From Dendrolimus kikuchii (Eukaryota; Arthropoda; Insecta; Lepidoptera; Lasiocampidae), in assembly GCA_019925095.2 (NCBI GenBank), contig CM034388.1:5230501-5294500 (forward strand): a stretch of DNA of 64,000 nucleotides, written 5' to 3'. Under the pieces are notes generated by a model that saw only the letters and a list, made by a program, of their open reading frames with translations, did no database searches and was not told the DNA's origin. Shown piece after piece: positions 11,307-20,600 of this stretch. Each line of letters starts with the position of its first letter. Position 1 is the first letter of the stretch. A program made the position numbers and the translations under genes.

Positions 11307-11312
11307 ATATAA
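11307..11312 (+). promoter_or_regulatory. Possible TATA box of the serine protease gene
   Basis: TATAAA lies 74 bp before the start codon, which would give a 5' UTR of roughly 45 nt. The whole 10690-11385 region is very AT-rich, so the match may be chance, and an upstream non-coding exon cannot be excluded. Confidence 0.2.
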
Positions 11313-11385
11313 ATTTAACAATAAAATTTAATAAAAAAAAATTGTGATATATTTCGCCCACTGGACTTACATCGCGTATATAAAA

Positions 11386-11655
11386 ATGATTACATCTATT
11401 TGTATTTTATTTTTAATACATAGAATTAATGGAGATTATTATAACCAAGTAAATCACATGGAATATTATTTAAATAGAACTCGGCCATTGAAATCGTTCT
11501 TAAGTTTCTCTACGAACTACTTCAGTCAGAACTCTATAGGGACTGGAAAGAGCGAGAGGATACAGTGTGGTACACGTACTATTGATTTCAATCCACGAAG
11601 AACAGGAAAGATCGTTGGTGGGAGTGAAACGCCTTATGGAGCTTATCCTTGGCAG
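11386..11655 (+). CDS. Protease exon 1: signal peptide, pro-region, activation site
   Basis: Residues 1-90, ending in AYPWQ. The donor is gtaaaa at 11656, phase 0. An N-glycosylation-like NRT lies at residue 30. The next exon supplies the chymotrypsin-fold strand that normally follows PWQV. Confidence 0.9.
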
Positions 11656-14600
11656 GTAAAATTTTTTTACACTACCCTATTTTAGAGACCCGGTAGAGCG
11701 GGTCCTAGCCACAAATCCCGACTCTTTTCGTTATTATACTCCTGAATTCATTAAAGGGTCCCTATATTAGCGAAGTGTAATAAGTCCTTAAGATTCTATC
11801 CGTGCAGAAACGGAGAAAGAATACAATTTCCTGCGGCCGGGCGGCCTGTCGTAAGAGGCGACTTAACAACCCACAGCCAGGTGGTAGGGCATTTGCTCAA
11901 CTGGATGGCTACCACCCCTGGTCTAAAGTATGTCTCCATAACAACCTTGTGTTGTGTTCCGGCATTAGTGAGCAGGTTCCAGACTCACTTAAGAGAGCAG
12001 CAGCGCATTTGTAGCACCTTTTGGTGTTGCAAATGTCCATAGGCGATGGTAACCGCTTTCCATCCAGTGGGCCGTCTGCCTGTCTGCTGATCTCCTGCAA
12101 TAAAAAAAAAGATGACGGGTTGATAAGGTGAGGTGAGGTGATAATCTTTAGCCTGAAATTGGTATTTTATGTTTTTGTCTAGTCAAATATTGGCATGTTA
12201 AGCCTTTTGCTCTGCTAACACCAAACAGCAAAACTATGTATCCAACCGAGTTTTTTCTTACTAAAAAAGCGACATTAAACGTTTTTAAAAAGTTATTTGA
12301 AATAGAATGGTTTATAAGGCACAATTTCCAGCCGAATTATACAGCGCCAAATCTGGGTTTTGATTTTAGGCCAACTCTAATAGTGACATTTTAGTAGCAA
12401 CTCCATTGTCGCCGTCTCAGCACTTTATCCATTTTCCTTAAATATTGTGTTGGGCACATGTGCATGTTGGGCACACAGCTCCAATAGCAATTCACCTTAG
12501 TAATGCAATTCTTCGTGTTTCTATTGTCCACCATAGTCGTATTCTGACCGGGGTTATTCTTGGTTGCATCCCTATATGGTGTATATGTTATAGTCAAACA
12601 TCGAAGCTCTGGCGCTCCTAGGTCTGACTAGTCGAACCTTAGATCTGACATAAAATCTTAATCAGTCCAAGTAAATGACGATTTTCTGTCTTTGATTAAA
12701 GAATTTTTGTCCAACCTAGGAGAGACTAATTTATACAGTCATTAAAAATGAAACAAATGCAGTACGAATCGATGTTTGATCGAGTCTACTTTAGTCGCTT
12801 CTAGGATCGAATAGGCCAAGCCTCTACTTTACACACTCTATTCTACGACACAGATTATTTGACGTTTGACGTTTGACTAAAAAGTTAGTTACTTCTAGGT
12901 TTGACTAAAAATATTTTAGTCAAAGGCTGAAATTAGAATTTATTTCGAGGTTTGTCAAAAGGCCTTGGACAAATCTAGGATAAACCAATTATTCCGGGAA
13001 GAGACTGCATATCGACGTGTGACTATAACACATACAAGAATAATTTCCGGCCAGTGTTACGCCACATTTTATCCGTGCAGGAACGGAGAAAGAATACAAT
13101 TTCCTGCGGCCGAGCGGCCTGTCGTAAGAGGCGACTAAACAACCCACAGCCAGGTGGTAGGGCATTTGCCCGACTGGATGGCTACCACCCCTGGTCTAGA
13201 GCATGCCGCCATAACAACTTTGAGTTGTGTTCCGGCATTAGTGGCCAGGTTCCAGACTCACTTAAGAGAGCAGCAGCGCATTTGTAGCACCTTTGGTGTT
13301 GCAAATGTCTATAGGCGATGGTAACCGCTTTCCATCCAGTGGACCGTCTGCCTGTCTGCTGAACTACTGCAATTAAAAAAAAAAAACATATGGTAGTTTT
13401 AATTTTTTTTTAATGTAGTGACCGTCCCGTGGAGTTATGTAAGCCTTCCAAGACTTTTGGCTCGTGGTTTCCAACGAGATACAAATAATATAACCTTGCA
13501 AGAACGGAGAAAGAATACAATTTCCTGCGGCCGGGCGGCCTGTCGTAAGAGGCGACAAAACAACCCACAGCCAGGTGCTAGGGCATTTGCCCGCCTGGAT
13601 GGCTACCACCCCTAGTCTAGAGCATGGCGCCATAACAACCCTGAGTTATGTTTCGGCATTAGTGGCCAGATTCCAGCTCCATCTATGAGTCCGGCAGCAC
13701 ATTGGAGCTGCATATGTTTATAGACGACGGCAATCACTTTCCATCACACTTAGGCCTTCAGCCTGTCTACTGTACTATAGCAATAAAAAAATAGGTTTAT
13801 TTTTTATTAGAATAATCCAGTAGAACTTTAACTTTAAAAACCTAAATCGAACTTGATTAGATGGCGCTCCGGGTATTATTTTCTCGCTCCACTTATTGCT
13901 GTAGCAGTTGCAAGAGGCCTATATTTTTTCTTAATTATCTTGCATAATTTACGGCCTAGTTTCAAAGAAGTTATTTCGACATAAATAAGTGTCAAGTTTG
14001 ACAGCTGTTTTTCAGAATAACATTGTAAAGTGGACTCTACACTTATAGCCATACTCACAAAACGTACCAATTACACTTTGAATTATTATAGGGAACTTGA
14101 GAGTTGTTTTACTGTAATTTTGTTTTCAAGTGTGTGCGATCCAGACCTGCACATAACAGATTCCTCTTTATTTACTTGTTCATACGCAAATAAATTTTAT
14201 TTATACATACATAGTACATCATAATTACACAAAAGGTCTTAAGTTATGTAAAAGTTCATATGCTATTACACATAGGCCGTACAAATATTAAATTACCTTA
14301 TACAACTGATTATTTAATATAGATTATAAATTATAATACAATACGAAATAAAGAAGAAAGAATAAATACTATTTTCTTTCGATGAACCTACATTACCAAA
14401 AATATTTATTATAACAAAATAAACACATAAATATTTTTTATTTTAGTCCTGTTTGAAATAATAATTAATTTAGGGCATTTTTATCACCTTTCAAACCATT
14501 AAGTACCTGTAAGTTGGTGGCTCTAATGCTCATCAACCTCTATCCTTGCATAGCGTGACGGTAGTAGACAATATGTTGTGTGTAGCCAAATGATTATCCC

Positions 14601-17600
14601 TTATATTTTCTGTCCGACAGACATCGAAGTGAAATCATTAGTAATTCTATTTATCTTCACTTTCAGAATTCTAATGGTAAACAAATTTTATAAAATGTGG
14701 GCCATAAATATCCAAAATGTAATATATTACAAGTATGGCATATATTTATACAATACGCCTGAAATATGTGTGTAAGCTCCTTTACCCCCCTGTCAATTAT
14801 TTGATGCGCTCTCACTTTTACGTATTCATAATGAATATGTTTTGTTTCAAACTTTTTTATGTAACCTGACCGAGTTTCGCGAGAGTGTCTTGTAGGATAA
14901 TTTTGAAGTATAAATATACGATACGATATACTTTACGTTGCAGAATACTACGATAAGAATTTCCAAAAAAAAGAGTCATTGTTCTCCTTAGAAAAACAAC
15001 TAAAGCTATAGGAACTGTATTAAAATAGGTGCGAAGTACAACCGACTTACATATTATTATATTCGGCATAATACATAGTATTGCGGCATAATAAGTACAC
15101 CTCTTTGTGAAATCTTGTATATAATTATAGACTCCGCAGTTTCTAAGAAAATGACTGTTGATACAGTCATACCTACATAATCTAATATACAGACAACGAT
15201 TTTATAAGGGTTTTTATAGTCTGAAATATCTTGACATTGCGAAGATAGTGAAAGTACGATTCCATTGCGATAATGTCAGAAATTTGTATTCTACTAAATC
15301 GTCAATATCTTATCGATATCGTCGCGGTGGAATAATAGTAGAAAACAATTTGCATGGAATTAGCAGAATATCTAAATCGGGCAAATATACGTTTGAGACG
15401 GTAATGTCCGGCGATTTTGATCAGGTAGTAATAGCAGAATTGGGCCCCAGGACCGCCGGTGCCAAGGCGTTCTCGGAGAAATTTTTCGACGCTTTCGTAA
15501 AGAACCGCACGTTGTAGTGCAGAGGGAAAACCTCCTCACGAAGTTTGCTGTAGGGTGCTTAGTTCTTTAAAGTGACACTATTTATCCGTGTAGGAACGGA
15601 GAAAGATTACAATTTCCTGCGGCCGGACGGCCTGTCGTAAGAGGCGACAAAACAACCCACAGCCAGGTGGTAGGGTATTTTCCCCTGGTCTAGAGTATGC
15701 CGCCATAGCAACCTTGTGTTGTGTTCCGGCATTGGTGACCAGGTTCCAGTCTCCCTTAAGAGAGCAGCAGCGCATTTGTAGCACATTTGGTGTAGCAAAT
15801 ATCCATAGGCGATGGTAACCGCTCTCCATAAAGTGGGCCGTCTGCCTGTCCGCTGAACTCCTGCAATAAAAAAACAAAAAAGAAACTATGGTATTTGTCA
15901 ATTTCTAAAAATCATTTTTATATACGTTTGCTTATAGGTAAACTGGCAAACGGTTCTACTTGATGGCAAGTGGCTACCGTTGCCCATGAACATCTGAAAG
16001 ACTAAGACTCAATGTTGCCATCGTAAAAAATTAAGTATTATAGTTACGAATTTAGTTTTGTACCTTTTTTTCATATAAAAAGTGTTTCAATTGACTCGAC
16101 TTCCAACTCTACCCCATTTACCTCCTACGTTGAAATTATTTATTTATTTTTAGGTGGAAATTCAAATCTTGGACATTGATAAGTTATCATTTGTACATCA
16201 CTGTGGGGGCGCAGTCATTGGCGAGAGGCTGGTACTGTCTGCAGCACATTGTTTCGATAAGGTAAAATCATAATTATGTACATAATAATAAAATGCAAAT
16301 AGATTTCGTCTTTATGTGTCACAGTCATTTTTCAAGGGTACTACTAGTTTTATCTTAATATGGCTTCAAAGTTGTTTGCATTGATTTTGCTAATGTCAGT
16401 ATTTTAGTCTTAGAATATTACTAGCGGGCTTGGCAGATATTGACCTGCCCTGAAGTAAAAATCAAGGACCCGATTCTAGTGTCTCCTACCGGTTCCAATT
16501 GTGAATCTAAACCATCCGGGGACACACTCAAACATACACAAAAATCTCAATATTGCAATAAAAAAAAAATGATTATAAATTAAAATAAAACCTATCCTAT
16601 ATCCTTAGTTGAAATAAATCCAGCAAAATGAAAAAAACCCATCAAAATCGATTGTGTGGTTTCGGAGTTCATCGCGCATTATTTCACACTTAACTTATCC
16701 GTGCAGGAACGGAAAAGTAATACAAATTGCTGCGGCCAGGCGACCTGTCGTAAGAGGCGACAAAACAACCCACAGCCAGGTGGTAGGCTGTTTGCCCGTC
16801 TGGATGGCTACTATACCTGGTCTATAGCATGCCGCCATAACCACCTTCATTTGTGTTCCGGCATTTGGGGCCAGGTTCCAGCCCCATCTACCAGTCCGGC
16901 AGCATATTGGTAGCACCTTTAGCGCTGCAAATGTTTATAGGCGACGGTAACCACTTACCATTACAGTTGGGCCGTCAGCCTGTCTGCTGTACTCTAAGAA
17001 TAAAAAAATAAAATAAAAAGACTTCTCCAATGCGGAAACGATAGCTAGATGAAACTGAAGTAATAACTCAATTTACATGCTCATGTTGTTTGTCGGTAAG
17101 GGAGTTCCGTTCTACGCCTTCCTAGTCCAGTCCAGGACAGTACGTTCTCGAACAAAAGTAGCTGCCTACTTTTAGGATTGCTATAAATTATATTAAATGA
17201 ATTCAATAAACTCAGCAAGTCGGAATTGACTTGTTTGTGGATAGTCTAGCATCTGTAAATGCGAATTTAATCAAAGCCTATTTTAATAATAACTAGTTTC
17301 CTCGTCATAGAATCTTCTTATTATTGTTCTTTTTTATAAAATTATTGTATTTTATACTTTATTTTTATTTCCCTGTCATCTGTGGAGGTTTATAATTAGC
17401 TGTTCTTTAGCTATCTCTGTAACGCTAGTTTGTAAAACTTTAGTTTGTAAGACCACAGCTGTTAACCTCCCAAATAAAATAAAATAATAAAATAAAATAT
17501 AAATCTAACAATATTTCAGTTATTAAACATTTTCTTTTTGATTTTAAGAAATTGATTCTTAAACATTTGAATGCCATGCTGAACTACACAGAAAATGATT

Positions 17601-20600
17601 AAAATTTGTTCAGAAATAAAGTTATGTCTGGAAATTTACAAATGAATCAAAATATTGACACGAAGATTTGAGAGCTTCTCCTTTTTTGAAGTCTGTTAAA
17701 ATGATATTAAATTACATCTAAACTTTATATAAATATATTTTGACTGTAAAGTATAATTGATTTTGGGAGACAAACTAATTGTATAGATGTGGTTTAAGAG
17801 CTATGAATGTAAAAGAAGCAAGTGAGGTGTGTAGGAATAAGCCTGAAAGGCGCTCTGTTGTTCGTGCCTACCCCGCAAGGGAACTGGCGTGAAGTTATGT
17901 ATGTATGTGGTTTAAGACATTTATTTCTCAAAAGAATAAATTCAGAGATATTGACAACTAAATTAAGTACACATTTCATGTTCATATATTATTTATTACT
18001 GTAATAAATAATATGTCAGTTATGAATGTCAAAGAGGCAAGTGAGGTGTGTAAGAATAAGCCTAAATGGCACTCTGTTGTTCGTGCCTACCCCGCAAGGG
18101 AATTAGCGTGAAGTTATGTATGTATGTATGTATGTAATAAATAAAATTTTACTTTTAAATTGATATTTATTTTTTGTAATTATATCTCCATAATTAGCAA
18201 GTTGTAACGGAACACTCTGGTGCCGACCCCAAACACCCAGACAATAGTGAATAATGCAGAATTCTTTCACGAAATTTACTATACCTGGAATCGAAACTAG
18301 GTCGCAACGAACTGCAGCGCGGTCGGCTCTATATTCCAAAATCGGCTTGCTTTAATCAGCTTCACCTTGAAAGTTCGAGGCTGCGTCATCTATTTGGTCT
18401 TAGATTGTATCAATCGAAATAAATGTAATTTTGTAACATTTCAGCAACCTTTACAACTGGAGCATATAAGACTAGTTGTAGGTGAGCATCGCCTGAACGT
18501 GCCAGACAAGCATGAACATCGATTCCTTGCGGAGAAGGTGGTTCCACATCCTGAATTTCGAAAGAGTAAGTATAGAATAAAGCGCCTCGTATTTGTGGAT
18601 TTAGGAACTTTCTAGAGATTTTCATTAGGAATTTCAGCTGCGCAATTTAAAAACTTAGCAAATGCATTTCAAGAAATTTTGAATGACAGCAAAAAAATGT
18701 CATGAACGTCAAAGATATGCTATTCCTAAACTGTTTATTAAGTATATTGGGAGCTATGTCATATTTTGATAAAGTGTTTACATTTGTAATAATAGATGTA
18801 ATTAAGTCTCACTTTTCGCACAATTAACCACCCTAGAGTGCTACTACGACATGTGCATCGAACCAAAACCGGAATGAAATTTTGCATCGACCAAATTCAG
18901 AGTGGGAATGCTATCGTTGTCTCGTCGTTCGGTCTACACGCTTTTATATTTGAGCGATGACGTAACGAGCCGAGTAGTGGGGTAATGGATACAAGCTACC
19001 CTATCTACCCTATTATTATTCTGTCAGTAAATAGACTCTTTAAAATAATACAATAATCTAACACGTTTAAGCAAGTGTTTAATGTATTGTACATTAGATA
19101 GACAATAAATGCACAAAATAACATTTAAAACGCTTACGAAGTTCTGGAAGACCTTCAAAGACCATTGAAAATATAGAGAAATATCAACGATATGTACTTA
19201 TAGAAATACAAATTGTATTAAAGTATAGTAAATGTTGTAAGAACTCGAAATTAAACTAATTCGATCTTAAAACATACAGGCGAATTGGCAACTTCTTTCT
19301 TTTATAAGTAGTTTAAAAATAGTAAATTATACAAAAGCATGTGCACGTGAGCGGCGACAGCGCCCAAATGCGGCCGAATAACATTGGCGCTTACCAGACC
19401 TATTTTCAAAACATCGTATTTCACACTGATGGATATCATATTATTTTAGATCTTGTTTCATTGTATTAAAGTTCGAAATTATAATAATATACAGCGGTCA
19501 GCATTTGCCATTCGGTTTAACACTTTTTTTCATCGAGCTCCCATATACGCAGAATAACGTGCGATAAAGAACTTCTTTCCAAAAGCAATGTCATTTGCCA
19601 GGTTTTGAAAATGCATACCTGATTTGTCATTGTTAGAAGATTATAATTTTCTGATTCTTCCATATATTTTTTAGATGGGCCCCACAGTAACGACATTGCT
19701 GTAATCTTAGTGTCAAAGTCTGGCAACGGGGTAAGATTCAACTCACACGTTCGGCCAATTTGCTTGCCTGACGGTAAAGAAGCTGCAGGAAAATGGTGTG
19801 CTGTCAGCGGCTGGGGATACCAGACAGGTATTAAACTAAACCCTATAAGCGTAGTAACATCGGGGTCTCAAACAATACAGGGGGACGACAGGTGTTTTAA
19901 AAATAAAATAAATCGGGTGAGTGCTTGGCAGGGTTCTATAATTATAATATACATACATACATATCGTCTAGCCTGTTTCCCATTGGGGTAGGGGTAGGCA
20001 GAGACGATGCATTTCCACCTGCTACGATCCTGACAAACACTTTTCGCTTTATCAAATTTCATTCATTCTCTCTACTACATACCTAAGCCACTGTTGGTAT
20101 CTCTAACAAATAGTTTTTATTAATTTGGTGCGGCATGGTACTGGCCACCAAATATACTAAATGTTTAAATTTAGAACATAGATGTTCTTTTGTTTTTTTA
20201 TCTGTTTTCCCCCCTATTATTATTAAAAATCGTTGAGTTTTTGGCGGGAACTGAAAGGAGACGTTGTGCTGTGCAGTTTTATTTTCTAAAAATGTGTAAA
20301 ATTACTCTAAAATGAACAATAGTTGTAGAATATTGATAGTTTTTGAGTAGTAATTATGTGTTTTTGCGAGAAATGTGGCCTTTCGAGTTTTCACAAGAAC
20401 TCCGTTGAATGATGTCGTTTGTAGCCTACAATACAACGGTGCCTGGCTTAAAGGCCTAGTTGCCAAGCCTTAAACTTAAAAAAAATATTTAAAATCGTCA
20501 TTACATTACGTACGTACAGTTTTCTTTTACAATTAAAATAATTACAGTCCACAAGAAATTAAAATTAAAAGAAGGGTTTAACAGCCACCTTAACATTCCT

